DNA of 64,000 bases, taken from contig JAJEKB010020542.1 of assembly GCA_022393335.1 (NCBI GenBank), positions 17,215 to 81,214 of the forward strand, written 5' to 3'. Source of the stretch: Macrotrachela quadricornifera. Its lineage: Eukaryota; Rotifera; Eurotatoria; Philodinida; Philodinidae. The notes below the pieces were generated by a model. The model saw only the letters and a list, made by a program, of their open reading frames with translations. It was not told where the DNA came from and did no database searches. The translations under genes and the position numbers were made by a program. Numbering within the stretch: the first letter of the stretch is position 1; each line of letters begins with the position of its first letter. Of this stretch, positions 1-12,223 are shown piece by piece.

Positions 1-17
1 AGAATAACACGATCTCT

Positions 18-146
18 TCACTTTTGTCTGTGTTCTGTTATTGGTAAGCAAACGAGATACTCAAGTAACTCATCCTCACTAATCATGCTTGCATTATTGT
101 TATATTCAATGCCGCCTTTCTTCTTAATGTATAATTTAGCCATCAT
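18..146 (-). other. Possible 42-codon ORF or first exon at left edge
   Basis: A short minus-strand ORF begins with two consecutive ATG codons and ends at TGA. Its composition is less AT-rich than the flanks and it is lysine- and glutamate-rich (for example AKLYIKKKGG). It could be the 5' exon of a gene lying to the left, because a GTTTGC donor-like site lies near its end, or a chance ORF. No family is recognised and there is no independent support. Confidence 0.2.
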
Positions 147-1826
147 ACTAGTTAGTAATCGTTATCGAACAGATGCAATTTGCCTCTATTTACCATATAA
201 TTCATTTCAATCCGAAGTTATTCTTATCACTTAATAAATGATAAAAACCGATACTAATCATTTTTTGTCCTTATCTCTTTCAAGTTGTTTATTAATAAGG
301 AAAAAAAACCAAGTTTTTAATTATACGATCTCATATTAATAGAAGAGTTGTTCACTGAAAAATGAAGTATCTTATGTGCTGTTCTCTCATTTTCAACAAG
401 CTTATTAATTATGGAAATTGGATATTAAATGAATGGATTCAAAGGAAATATATGAAGAAAAAAAAAACAAAACAAAATATGATTTATTTATTTATTTATT
501 TTGAATTTTTTATCGAACATAAATGATTACTAGAAATGAATAAAATCATGAAACGGAAAACATTTCAGAATATAAGAGGATAGATAAGAGTATGTGTTTG
601 TTGTCAGGGTCAAGAAGAATCTTTTGTTTTCTTTTTTTTTTATGCTATGAAAGAAAATTTCGATGTGTATATAGGCATTCTAAGTGATTTCTAGTGGTCT
701 ATTCAATAAAAGAAAAAAAGCTATGGCTTTGATTTAAAATGTTAGAAAAGATCTTTCTGTTTTTGATCAAATGACAGTTTTTGTCAAAATAATGAAGAAT
801 ATATCATGATAAAAGAAAAAAAAACCAAGAGATTTTTTTCTTTCTTTTTTTTTGTTAAAAAAAGTTAAAAAAAAGTATTTGTCTACCAGGCATTGAATTA
901 TTGTTTGAACAATGATCGAAAAGAAAAATAATAAATTGATTATGAACATAAGTTTGATTGCATTTGTAGTTTGACGATGATTGTATTCGGATTATTTATT
1001 TGTCTGACAAATAAAATTTTTCTATTTAGTTAAATTAAATAAATCTAATTGAATTTTTTTTATATTATAAATAAAATGTTTAATTTATTAAAAAATATTT
1101 ATTTGATTATAATTAGAATTTTTTTGTTCTTATACCTACACCGAATAAATTAATAATAGTTTTTTAGTCGATTGAATGCTTCATTGAAAATGAGTCAATT
1201 GAATATTAATGAATATTTATGTCATAATACTATGAAATAAAAAAAGATTATCAAAGAAAAATATAGAAGAACTAAACAAAATATCCGAATATGAATTTGT
1301 AAATATTAGTTGATGATTATGTCATATTACAATCATATATTTATAGTATGGGTAAGATTGGAATGAATTTTAATGATTCAATATTACTGAAGAAGATAAT
1401 CAAAATATTATTGATAGATTATACTAATATAAATTTATTATTATTTATTTAGATTCTTTAATCCTGTTCTAGTTAATGATTTTCTTATGACCAAAAATTC
1501 TATAAAAAGAAATATTCAATGATTATATATAGAATAATCTTTAATGCTGGATTCTTAAAACGATAAAATAATGTAAGAACTGATGACACAAAAGAATAGT
1601 CATAAAACGGAACCATTAAAACATCATAATTGTTTTTTATCTATCGTGCGTTAATTATGTCATATAAATTTCTGACAGATAAAATTTCTAGATAAATGAT
1701 ATAAATTTAAATGTAAAATAAAATCTTATCAAATGACATATTCAACATATTTATTTCTAAAAAAAAAAACAAAAACAAAAACAATTCATCTAATAATTAT
1801 AATTATTTACATAAAAAGAAAGATAT
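147..1826. other. AT-rich intergenic stretch
   Basis: No coding region, RNA gene or organised repeat is visible in this very AT-rich stretch. It contains only homopolymer A/T runs and short (TTTA)n patches, for example near 480. It holds the 3' flank of the Wnt gene, which is read leftward. Confidence 0.5.
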
Positions 1827-3012
1827 TTATGTACAAATCATTCGTGTAAATTTTTTTTCACATGATTTACATTGAATATTAACAATATTCCATGAAAAAA
1901 AACAATGACAATTAGCTATTATTTTCATTTCTGTCAAAATTTTATATCCTCTATTACAGCAAACTTGTTCACATCCATTATTACTAAAACATTCTCGACC
2001 TTGTTTTATACCTTGATAATCAAAAAATGTATTTGAACGACAATAATTTATTGATTTTCGTGCATAAATTATTTCAGTTTTTTCTTGAGATTTTATTAAA
2101 TCAGTTGATTGTATATAACGAGCATTGTGATATTTATTAAAATATATTTCATAACTAATATCTGATAATTTAGCTGGTTGTAATCGACATATTTGTAGCT
2201 CACATGAACCACTAACACCATGACAACGACATTCTTTATTCATCATATTTCTAACAATCTATTTAAAATAATAAAAAAAAAATATTTGTTTTATTTTTCT
2301 AAATATATATATATATAAAATTATTACTTTTCGCCCAAGTTCTTTATTTGCTTGATTAAGTTGAAATAAAAATTTTTGTTGAAAATTTACAGACATATTT
2401 AAACCATCGGTAATTAAATCTGCTAATTGAAAAGCTATATTTGGATTTATTTGACATAATTGTCGATTATTTAAACACGAACAATTTGTATGATTGATTT
2501 GACCTTTTATACAAGCATTTATTAAATTTAATGTTAATGTTGCACTTGCTAATGTTGTGTAAAATGAAGCTTCTTTTGATGCTAAAAAAAAAGAATTCGA
2601 ATAAAAAATAAAAGATTTTTTATTTATTTATACCTTGTCGTAAAAATCTTCTTAATGGAATTATTTTTGAACTTAATTGGCAACCCCATGGATGATCACG
2701 AAAATGATATTGACATTGTTCACGTGTTTGAATATTTGATTCATAAAGAATTTTATGTAATTGAGGAATTTTTGAACATAAATAATCTGTATTATCTCCA
2801 ATAAATAAACGATAAGATTGACATGTTAAACCATTAATTAATTGAGTATTTGGTGTTAAACCTAATAACCTAAATAAATTGAAAAAGAAAAAAAAGAATT
2901 TTAAAAAGATAATTATTTCTTTCTTATTAATTAATATTTACATAAAATCACTTGGTAATGTTTTCGCTTTTATTATAATAATAAACGAAAATAAAATGAT
3001 TAATAATGACAT
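1827..3012 (-). CDS. Wnt family secreted signalling ligand
   Basis: Predicted secreted Wnt morphogen that would signal through Frizzled receptors. Four exons read leftward: 3012-2942, 2869-2634, 2581-2328 and 2258-1827, all with GT-AG introns and continuous frame, giving 330 residues. The N-terminus is a hydrophobic signal peptide (MSLLIILFSFIIIIKA). Mid-protein there is the Wnt pattern EQCQYHF followed by WGC. The last exon carries CRCHGVSGSC, which contains the serine palmitoleoylated by Porcupine in known Wnts, followed by the cysteine-rich C-terminal domain ending in CKSCEKKFTRMICT. The length is slightly below the usual 350-400. The Wnt subfamily cannot be assigned by eye. Confidence 0.93.
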
Positions 3013-4154
3013 CTTATTGATTTGATTTGAATATGTTATATACATTATGTTGTTTTAAATCAAAATATTGATTTCGTCTCGCCGTGTGTTTTATTTTTCT
3101 TCTGGTGATGTTGATGGTGGTCGATTGTTAAATATATATTCAATCAAAGAATTTTGTTATTGTTGCATTTCTTTCTTTTTCTCTTTCTCTCTTGACCATA
3201 AACGTTAAACATAAAAAATAAAAATGTGCTGAGCGGCGATCAACCAAGAGAAAGGTGTCAAAAATGAAAAGGTGTCAGATAGCCTTTTAATGTCCTTCAG
3301 AACGAATAACACCCATCTGTGACGAAAACATGGCTCATTTTATCATCATATAAATATGAATATTATAACTTTATAGCTTTTAACAATGAGAACATTATGT
3401 ACATTGGAGAAACATTCTTTACATTGTATCAGATTTGATAGTTGATCAAGCGGAAATGTGAAGCAAACTATATACCTATTGATATGCCATTTTTTTGGAC
3501 AAGTTGAATACGTATATACATGTGTATATGTGTTTTTTTTATTAGTAATTAATTAAATTTATCAATTATAATATTTTTGATTATTTTTATGATTGTATAT
3601 AAGTGTTATATGAAGTGCGAAAACAAATGTTTTTGAACTATGATTTGATAGAAAGAAATGAATGAATATGTGACAATAATCGGAAGAATATTTTCTATCT
3701 CACACAATGTTAGATTTAACAGATTATTTCGACAATTTTTACAAATATATGTAGATGAGATGAGCTCTTTGACAATGATATCAATGAACAATATTAATCT
3801 TTTTTGAATTTAAATTATTTTCATAAAAAAGATACAAATACGGTATTGATATTGATGGAATGAAATTTTCAATTTTTTTTTTGAAATAACGTTTACATTA
3901 GTTCGAAAAAAAACAAGCAGATTTCATTGTGTCAGTTCACATTTAAACTAAAGATATTTTTTTAAGCTGATCGGAAATAAGACATAATCTAACGAAGACT
4001 TCTTATTTACATTAAAAACAGATAAATTCATTAAATAATCTTCTTAAATACATTCGATTAAAATGTTTGAATAGGAAGTATTTAAAAAAGAAGAAGAAAG
4101 TGAATTTTTCATCGTTTATTCTTTATAAATCAGTATAAAACATACACATTAAAT
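3013..4154. other. Intergenic region upstream of Wnt
   Basis: This 1.1-kb stretch holds the presumed promoter of the Wnt gene and the 3' flank of the 641-aa gene. Composition is AT-rich with pyrimidine runs near 3170-3190. I see no coding sequence. A short minus-strand ORF at 3606-3791 has no coding character. Confidence 0.5.
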
Positions 4155-6080
4155 TTATGAATCTAAATGAAAAAATAAAATTTTTCGACTAATATTAACA
4201 ACAGCTGTTTCTTGTGTTTCTTCATCTAACCCAAGATCAATAATATTCGATAAAATTAATGTATTATCATCTGTAATAGCAATAATTCTTGCATGAAAAA
4301 GTGTATTTTCATCGTGTTGTTGCTGTTGTTGTTGATGTTGATGAAACATATCATATGATCTTCCACCTCTTGGATACATTGATTGCATTTGTGATGTTGA
4401 TCCTGGATTATTTGTCCACATATGTGGATGTCTATTAGTTGCATTCCACATAGCTTGTTGTTGCATCCATGCTATTGTTTGTGGATCTTGTTTTCTTGGT
4501 GAACGACGAATTATATTAGCAAATGGACTTGTTGTAGATTGTCGACCAATTGTCATATCATATGTATATTGTCCATGTATATTTGGTATAATACGATTTG
4601 GTATATAATATTCTCGACATAATTGTCCTTCTTGATCAAAAACAAGTATAAGATTATTTACTGGATTAACATCACAATTCCATACTAAAACATAAATTAA
4701 ATCTTTTCGTGATACACATAAATAAACTGTTTGTAAATGATGAATATTTGGTGTTGTTATTAACCAACGATATATAAATGAACCAGTTTGATTATTATAT
4801 ATACTTATTTGATTTGTTTTTGTATGCAAACAAACAATAAATGTTGAACCACATGATATACAATCCATATTTTCAACATTGGTTGACCAATTACGATCTA
4901 AATTTATTAAATTAAAACCATCATATGCATATATTGATGGTGTTAGACGATCAACTTCAACAAATAATAATTCATTCATAATTGGTAAACGTTTTGATGC
5001 TGATATATAATGACCATTTTGATCAAAAAATAATAAACGTTGTTTAAGTGTTTGATTTGTTGCTGTATCATCTGAAGATTCAGTAACATACACACGTATT
5101 TCATTAACAATTAAACGATTTTGTAAATTATTATTTAATGATGATGATAATAATTTATAACCATGTAAATCTTCAAATTTATATTGTAAAATAAGATCAT
5201 TGTTATGAATTTTTCTTCCATTTGTATCATATAATTTAATTGTATGAATTTTAGTTGAACCAAATACAACAAGTAATTGATTTAATGTTGAATTAATAAC
5301 AAGATAAAGATTTGTTGTAAAATGATCAAGAACAACAATTGAAGATGGAATTATATATGATGATTTAAATATTGGTGGAGAAATAAATGATTGTTCCGGT
5401 AATGTTGATGTTGAATTAATAGGTGGTGGAATATCTGATGATGGTGAATCAAGTGATTCGTATATATGTGATGTTTGTGAATCAGTGGGTGAACCTAGAA
5501 ATTTTTTAGATGGAACTTTTAATGAACGACGTTTTATAAAATTACGCATAGAGCTACGAAGCGAATGTCTTTGCATATTAGCGGTCTTACCCGCTTCGGT
5601 TTTATTGATATTGTTTATATTTGGATTTGATCGTACCATAGGACGATGTTTACTTAATGTATCATAAACATTAAGATTTTTTTCCGATGTTTTGATTTCA
5701 TCAGGTTTTTTATTTGATAAATAATATTCATCTGAATTAGATAAAGATATAAATGAACGTATTTCATTAATTAAACGACGTGCAGTAGCTGGTGAACATG
5801 ATTGTTGTTGAAAATTTTCAGCAACATGCAAACAATTTTTTAATTCATCATTATCATTATTTGTCATAGCAAGCATAAGATGAGCATCTGTTATAATTTC
5901 TTTAAGCAATAAAATCTCACCGTCATTTGTTGTTACTGAAGATGAATTTGTATTAGAAGTAGTTGTAAGAACTTTATCAAATCGACGACGAAGTGATGCA
6001 ACGAATGAATTCATTTTATTGTATGCTGATGATGATTGATCAGTAACGAAACGATACACACTATCAACTGTTTCATTCAT
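4155..6080 (-). CDS. Intronless 641-aa orphan, propeller-like C-terminal half
   Basis: Single-exon protein of 641 residues with no recognised family. The first 130 residues look helical. Residues about 130-240 are low-complexity, Ser/Asn/Pro-rich and basic. Residues about 245-500 contain repeated short hydrophobic strands separated by polar turns (for example NLYLVINSTLNQLLVVFG, RLLFFDQNGHYISASKRLP and NLILVFDQEGQLCREYYIP). That spacing suggests a beta-propeller of NHL or WD character, which is inference. A His/Gln run (HQHQQQQQQHD) lies near residue 590. There is no signal peptide or membrane segment. The start is the first ATG of the ORF. It is divergent from the gene at 6501, and a 420-bp region with a short (ATGT)n run near 6208 lies between them. 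Confidence 0.75.
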   Translation of the reverse strand: MNETVDSVYRFVTDQSSSAYNKMNSFVASLRRRFDKVLTTTSNTNSSSVTTNDGEILLLKEIITDAHLMLAMTNNDNDELKNCLHVAENFQQQSCSPATARRLINEIRSFISLSNSDEYYLSNKKPDEIKTSEKNLNVYDTLSKHRPMVRSNPNINNINKTEAGKTANMQRHSLRSSMRNFIKRRSLKVPSKKFLGSPTDSQTSHIYESLDSPSSDIPPPINSTSTLPEQSFISPPIFKSSYIIPSSIVVLDHFTTNLYLVINSTLNQLLVVFGSTKIHTIKLYDTNGRKIHNNDLILQYKFEDLHGYKLLSSSLNNNLQNRLIVNEIRVYVTESSDDTATNQTLKQRLLFFDQNGHYISASKRLPIMNELLFVEVDRLTPSIYAYDGFNLINLDRNWSTNVENMDCISCGSTFIVCLHTKTNQISIYNNQTGSFIYRWLITTPNIHHLQTVYLCVSRKDLIYVLVWNCDVNPVNNLILVFDQEGQLCREYYIPNRIIPNIHGQYTYDMTIGRQSTTSPFANIIRRSPRKQDPQTIAWMQQQAMWNATNRHPHMWTNNPGSTSQMQSMYPRGGRSYDMFHQHQQQQQQHDENTLFHARIIAITDDNTLILSNIIDLGLDEETQETAVVNISRKILFFHLDS

Positions 6081-6500
6081 TATTCACGTTCTTGATTGAT
6101 AGAATGAGTAAACAAATAATAATGAGGTTGTTTTTTCTCTTCTTTACCTGTATGTGTCACTAGTCGAAATATAGTTCGGTTATCGTTAGAGAAATTATTT
6201 AGTATACATGTATGTATGTATGTATGATAACTACAGAGAAAAAAAAAGAGAAGCAATTGAACATATAGAACACTTGAACGAGCAACTCAATCATGCATGA
6301 CCATATATTCATATCGGTTATTCTATGCTTTCTTTTTCTTTTATTTATTTATTTGAAATATTTTATTACTTAGGCAACAATGATGAAGAAATATTCTTGT
6401 TTAACTATATAAAGTATGAATAAAAAAAAATTGATATTTATATATTATTTTGTCATATAATGAAAAAAATCATTTTAAAATATTGTAAAAACAATATTCA
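6081..6500. promoter_or_regulatory. Bidirectional intergenic region
   Basis: A 420-bp AT-rich region lies between two divergent starts, so it must contain both promoters. It holds a short tetranucleotide run, (ATGT)n, near 6208-6226. No specific motif can be identified. Confidence 0.4.
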
Positions 6501-7769
6501 ATGGTTATAATTGAACTTATTGGAAGTATTTCATTAGTAATTGCTTTTATAAGTGTTATCGCTCTAACAATTATTCATATTAAAAATAAACAAAATAATG
6601 TAACATATATTCATGATCATTCATTGAATAATATCGAACAATCAACTATAAAAACTAATTGTTTAAACGAAGAAAATAATCAAACATCATTAGCTTTACC
6701 TTTTGAAAAATCCAAGTGAGAATTTGTTTTTATATTAACGAAATCTATATTTTATGTTGTGATGATCTCAAGGATCATGAATCAGTAGAAATTCGTTCGA
6801 GGATTGTCATAGAGATTATATTTTAAGATGATACAGATGTTTCTAAACCTCCGTTGTGAGTTTTTGCTCACCTTCAGTAAGTTTCGAAAAAACAGCGAGC
6901 GAGTCTGTTTCCATCTTTTACTCAATGTAATTTCAATATTCGAGATAATTAAAATAGTAACAGCAAGAAAAGTTAGCTAATACTATCTTTGAACAACTGA
7001 TTTTATATATGACAACTGCGAATACAATGGATAATAGATAATGGAACTATCAGGTAGTATTGATACAGTTTTCTTAATAATTTTTTGAAATTCTTCTTCT
7101 TCATCGATATTTCGAACTTTGTATTACATTTATTTATGAATGATTCGATATATTTATTTTCATATTAAATGAAAATATTTTTGCCATTTTTTTTAGTCAA
7201 GATAGTTCGATAATTTCTCCATCAAATACAGATCCTTCTAAAGAACTTTCTATAACTAATGTTATTCAAACTGATGAAATATCATCATCTTCTATAAAAT
7301 ATGGTATTCAATGGACATTATTATCAAATAAAGATGAACAACTTGAAATAAATAAATCATTACCTAATATTTTAAAAACTTCCGAATTTGAACAAGGTGA
7401 TTCATTATCGTATAGTAATCAAACTATAAATGTACGAAATTTAATTGAAAAATTTGAAAATAATTCATTAGGAAAATTTCCACAAAATGAAAAGTATTTT
7501 AAATTAATTAAAAACAAAAATAAAATTAATTTTTTTTTTATTTAAGAAATAATCAAACTGATTCTGATGTAACAAGTATTGATACAAATTTTGATAGACA
7601 AACAATAAAAATTGATTTTAATCAAAATCAACAAATAATATCACATCATTCATCAATATCAGGACTTGATATAACAATTCCATCAAATCTTTCATCATCA
7701 ATTGATCTCGAACAATTTGAAAATTTTTCAACTACATCGAATTTAAGTGAATTTTTAAATAATCACTAA
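6501..7769 (+). CDS. Single-pass membrane protein with Ser/Asn-rich tail
   Basis: Three exons (6501-6715, 7197-7493, 7547-7769) join in frame to 244 residues. Donors are GTGAGA and GTATTT; acceptors are TTTTAG and TTTAAG. The N-terminus has one strongly hydrophobic segment (about residues 4-26, IELIGSISLVIAFISVIALT) followed by IHIKNK, as in a type III or signal-anchor protein. The remaining roughly 215 residues are hydrophilic, rich in Ser, Asn, Asp and Gln, and probably disordered and cytoplasmic. I recognise no family. The gene ends 85 bp from the convergent oxidoreductase gene. Confidence 0.65.
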
Positions 7770-7854
7770 TCAACTATTTTCAAATTTTATTTGTTTTTAA
7801 ATATAATTATTTAATCGAAAGAAAAAAGCAATAAGGAATGATTTTTTTTTTTCA

Positions 7855-9404
7855 TCATAAAAATTCACTAATTGTGCAAACACGATTTTCTTTTCGAGCT
7901 GTTTCAGCAGCAAAAGCTATTATATGACTAATTAATGAATCTTCTGGTCCTGTTCCAATTAATTCAGGTTTATTCAATGATAATGCACGTATAAATGAAT
8001 CCATAGCAAAAAAATCTGCACCACCATGTCCACTCATAATACCAGCACTCGAACAATCACTTTCATCATAAACTACACGTTTTTGTGTAAGAAAATCATA
8101 ATGAACTATTGTATCTTCACCAGTCCATGTCAATTCACCATGACTACCAAATATACGTGATGTACGTTGACATATTTGCTCAGTAAATGCAACCATTTGC
8201 ATTGTCGCTGTTGCTCCTATGATATTTTTAGAAAAAATTTCTATCCTTTTTTTGTTTTTGCAAAACAATTTTCAAAATTTTTATAAAAAGCTAGCTGTCT
8301 ATGAGTGATTCTTTTCTTTTACTCGTTATCTATTTTAAAGAAAATCTAAAATTTTAAATATATTTATCTTTTTACCATCATCAAAATTTAAAATAACCAC
8401 TTGTTGATCTACAACATCATTATTACAATCGCCATAAACACATTTCCCATAAGGACCCTTTTGTAATGCATCTGTAACTTTAACTTTAATACTATCCCAA
8501 TTTTCATGTTCTTCTATATCGGGCACAACAACTGACACTGGCCAATGACGATTAGGTTTTTCTAAATAAATTTTTTTTGCTGAATAAGGACATGTTGATT
8601 CAACCGAACAATTTAAACATCTATCACTAGCTCCTTTTGGTTTATTTTCACGAGTAAAATGCATTAATTTTCCAAAACTTGAAATATTTGTACATTGACG
8701 TGGTTGCATCCAATATTGAATTAAATCAAGATCATGACAACATTTAGCTAATAAAGAAAAGCAACTTTCATCTTCATTATGCCAATTTCCACGTACAAAT
8801 GAATGAGCAAAATGCCAAAAACCTATATATAAGAAGAACACAAAAAGAAAAAAAAATCAATTTTCAATGATTAATTGTGATATTATAAAATAATTTCTTT
8901 TTTACCAACAGGTTCAATATGTTGAATTGAAATAAGTTTACCAATAACATTTTTATCTAATAATTCTTTAATTTTTTTTACAACAGGTAAATATCGTAAA
9001 ACATGACAAACAGCTAAAAGAACATTATTATCTCGACAAATTTGAACAATTTCTTTACAATGTTCAAGTTTTGTAGCCATAGGTTTTTCTAATAATATAT
9101 GATAACCTTTTTTAGCTAATTGTATTGCTGCTTCATAATGTTCTCGATCAGGTAATGTAATAAGTGCACAATCAGCAAGACGTTCACTATTTGAATTAAT
9201 TAATTCACGCCAATCATTATAAACATATTTATTTTCAAGTGAATAAAGTTTTTGTAATTTTTCACGTACAACTGATCTTGGATCAGCTATAGCAATTAAA
9301 CGAAAACGTTCAGGAAAATGACGAGCATATTCAGCATAATTTTGTCCACGATTACCACAACCAACAATTATACCTGTAATTTGTCGATATTCATTATTCG
9401 TCAT
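7855..9404 (-). CDS. Gfo/Idh/MocA-family NAD(P)-dependent oxidoreductase
   Basis: Three exons read leftward (9404-8906, 8822-8376, 8216-7855) give 435 residues in continuous frame. The N-terminal Rossmann fold shows IIVGCGNRGQNYAEYA, the GxGxxG dinucleotide-binding loop. LLEKPMA is the conserved EKP motif carrying the catalytic lysine, and CCHDLDLIQYW matches the conserved catalytic histidine region. A cysteine cluster CLNCSVESTCPYSA follows, as in a bacterial subgroup of the family. Members oxidise or epimerise sugars and inositols; the substrate here is unknown. There is no signal peptide, so it is probably cytosolic. It is divergent from a predicted glycosidase 345 bp away. The bacterial-type sequence with animal-type introns suggests an old transfer, which needs a phylogeny. 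Confidence 0.9.
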
Positions 9405-9749
9405 TTTATTATATGAATATTAAACGTTAGTATCTCTTATCTTTCAATTATAAATGCATCTATTGACTCAATTTTTTGTTGGTTTAAGTTATATGTCCAA
9501 TCAATTTTGAGCAAAAATAAATCGTCGCCACATTTGTCGAAAGACGTAAAAGATTGAATCAATCCAGATTAAATGAGTAGGTTTTAAGAATAATTATTAT
9601 AGTAATAATTAAGTTTAAATACTTTTTGAATTAGTCTATAGAAATAAAAGTCAAAATTTTTATTTAAATATTTGAGTTATCTATATTTGACAATTATAAG
9701 GATAATTCTATCGAATAAAACAGTTTTTTTCTTTATAGAAAATTTCATT
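9405..9749. promoter_or_regulatory. Shared divergent promoter region of two sugar-type genes
   Basis: These 345 bp separate the start codons of the oxidoreductase (minus) and the predicted glycosidase (plus). The region must hold both promoters and could co-regulate them. The glycosidase reading frame stays open upstream to about 9672, but the ATG at 9750 best fits the start of the conserved sequence. No defined motif is visible. Confidence 0.45.
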
Positions 9750-10138
9750 ATGGAAAAATCAGTTGTTGAACAATTTTTAAAAGTTGTCGAAACTGTTTAT
9801 GGTGCATATACAAAAGGAAATTGGATACCAAAACCATATGCTGATAATAAAAGTCGTTATTTATGGACAGATGCATATGGTGTTTGTAATTTTTTAACAT
9901 TATATCGTGAAACAAATGATACTAAATATCTTGAACAAGCTGATACATTAGTTAATAATGTACATGATGTACTTGGACGTGAACGAAATGGTAAAAAACG
10001 TTTAGGAAAAGCAACAGATGAATATCCAACTCGTGGAGGATTACGAATTGGAAAAGTTGATGATGAAGGTTCATATGATGGTGATGGACGTAAGTTTCAA
10101 GACAGATATATTTAATTTTAGAAATAATTTTGAGATAA

Positions 10139-10171
<33 letters not shown>

Positions 10172-10858
10172 ATACTAATTTTAGAATATTTTCATTATTT
10201 AACAAAATGGGCATTTGCTTTAAGTCGAATGGCAAAAGTGAAAAATGATCAACGTTATATACGATGGGCTATTGATTTAATTAAAGCAATTCATCCACAT
10301 TTTGTTTATCGTGATCGTAATAATCAACTTCATATGTATTGGAAAATGAGTATTGATTTGACTTATCCAGCTGTACAATCTGAAGGAAATCTTGATCCAT
10401 ATGATGGTTATATAACTTATAGATTAGTTGATGAAATGGCTGAAGAACGTGAATTAGAAAACGAAATAGCTGATATGAAATCAATGGTTGATGTTAAATA
10501 TTCACGTTATCGTTCATCAGATCCACTAGATTTAGGTGAAGCATTATGGATAACACATTGGTATCCAGATGAACAATGGGCAAAAACAATAACATCAAGA
10601 TCTTTACAAGCACTCGAAGAATTATGGCAACGAGGTGATTTTCGAGAATCATTAAATCGACGATTAGCATTTAGAGAATTTGGCACAACTATTGGTGTAC
10701 AAGTTAATGATAAAGCTGATCCAGTATGGAAAAATCGAGTCGATGAAATACATAATCTTTGGTTACCACATCTTTATAAACGAGATAAAGATATTTCACC
10801 CGTAATGTTTTGTACTAGTCTTCGACCTGGTGTTGTTAGTCGTCACTACTTACAGTAA
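9750..10858 (+). CDS. Predicted six-hairpin (alpha/alpha)6 glycosidase-like protein
   Basis: Two exons (9750-10089 and 10185-10858) join across a 95-bp intron that contains a (TA)n run, giving 337 residues. The sequence has alternating amphipathic helices with Trp- and Asp-rich loops (YLWTDAYGVCNFLTLYRETN, YFHYLTKWAFALSRM, EALWITHWYPDEQW), the usual look of six-hairpin glycosidases and related isomerases. The exact family, catalytic acids and substrate are not recognised. There is no signal peptide. The divergent Gfo/Idh/MocA neighbour suggests a shared carbohydrate pathway, by analogy with bacterial clusters. Microbial origin is inferred and untested. Confidence 0.7.
10144..10170. repeat. 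(TA)n microsatellite inside an intron
   Basis: About 26 bp of uninterrupted TA dinucleotides lie in the single intron of the glycosidase-like gene, 15 bp before its acceptor. Length polymorphism is likely. Confidence 0.9.
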
Positions 10859-11574
10859 AAAAACTTTTGTTTCATTTTGTATCTATATATGTAAGCGAAA
10901 AATAATAATAAACTAGCATTTGTATTTTATTGATCTAGCATATTGAAAGATGCAGTATAGTTTCAATCATTTTCTTGTTTTATATAACTGATAGATTAAT
11001 ATGAAAACTTTGAACTTTTTAGATTAAAGCTTTTGAATTATTTAAAAATTTGTAGAATCTTAAGTTTGAATACAATATCACTTCTTATTATAAAAAAAGA
11101 AGGATATATTTTATATCACTGAAATCTTCATATGCTCGAATGTTATGTCACAAAAATAGAATTCATTATGAAATCTAGACGGTTATATTCATATTCTTAA
11201 TAAGATTCTATGAAAAATCTATCGAGTAATCGATTTATATGCTCTATTGCAATACTAACGTCACATCGTTTTTACAGTAAGAAATTGTTTATAATTATAA
11301 TCAACTAAAATATTATTGAGCAAAAACTTATAATGATAAAGAAAGATAAATAATAAATTTAGTAAAACAAAAATTTAATCAGATAGATTATCAATTATCT
11401 TGATAATTTAATTAAAATTTCTCCAATTCACAATGATATATGTAGCTTAATATTTCTTAGTTGAAATGCACTGGTTTATTTACATATATTTAATTGAAAA
11501 GTATCTTATTCGAAAAAAATACAATAATGTTTGATTAACCAATAGTTTATTAATAACAACTGTTTTCCTTTTAT
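10859..11574. other. Intergenic region, 3' flanks of convergent genes
   Basis: This AT-rich 716-bp stretch lies between the 3' ends of the glycosidase-like gene and RAMAC. AATAAT and AATAAA-like sites just after 10900 may serve as poly(A) signals. No coding sequence is seen. Confidence 0.4.
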
Positions 11575-11751
11575 TTATCGCCGTGTACCACGATAAGGAG
11601 GACTTCGGCTACGATCTCGATATTGACGATTGTTATATGATGAATTTTGATATTGTTGACGATTATTATTCAATGAATTTCGATATTGTTGACGATTATT
11701 ATTCGATGAATTTCGATATTGTTGACGATCATTTGAAAAATAACGTCGTTG

Positions 11752-11787
<36 letters not shown>

Positions 11788-11973
11788 ATGTTGTGATCGA
11801 AAAGTATTTCTTTCTTGACTCCAATCATTAACAATTGGTGGACTGATTGAACGTTGAATCATATCAATATATTCTTTATCTTCATCAGTATAACGTTTAG
11901 CAAAAAGTTCATTTAATCTTGCTAATTCTTCTGTATTTGTTTCATTTTTTTCGTTATTATTAATTGTCGTCAT
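11575..11973 (-). CDS. RAMAC: RNMT-activating mini protein (RAMAC/RAM)
   Basis: Small activator of the mRNA cap guanine-N7 methyltransferase RNMT, acting in the nucleus. The 132-residue protein has the conserved activation segment near residues 23-53: LFAKRYTDEDKEYIDMIQ then SPPIVNDW, closely like the vertebrate RAM N-terminal domain. The tail is Asn/Arg/Gln-rich with repeated NNRQQYRNS units and a terminal RDRSRSPPYRGTRR, fitting the RNA-binding tail of RAM. A pure ATT run (near 11752-11785) encodes polyasparagine. ATTTTCTAG immediately precedes the ATG, so a 5' UTR intron or spliced leader is likely. It is divergent from DNALI1. Confidence 0.85.
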
Positions 11974-12223
11974 CTAGAAAATAAAATGAAAAAAAAAGGA
12001 AGAAGAAAAAAACATTTAAGATTTACATCTGTTGAAAGTCTCATTAATATTAAATTGACAAAATGTATTAGTTATTAAACGAGTAAGAAGTTGATTGAAC
12101 ATGTCGCACCATAATCGAGAAAAAAGAAAAGAATACGGCACGAGCCGATTAAAAGAGAATTGATTTTTGATTGCTATTACTTATTTTAAACGATATAAGG
12201 AACAGAAAACAATATAATCAAAA

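Noticed and set aside
3606..3791. 61-codon minus-strand ORF in the Wnt upstream region
   Set aside because: Low complexity, no splice partners, no recognisable motif; typical chance ORF in AT-rich DNA.
5485..5667. 60-codon plus-strand ORF
   Set aside because: Lies wholly antisense to the 641-aa gene and mirrors its codons.
11583..11831. 82-codon plus-strand ORF with Asp/Tyr repeats
   Set aside because: Antisense shadow of the RAMAC Asn/Arg repeats.
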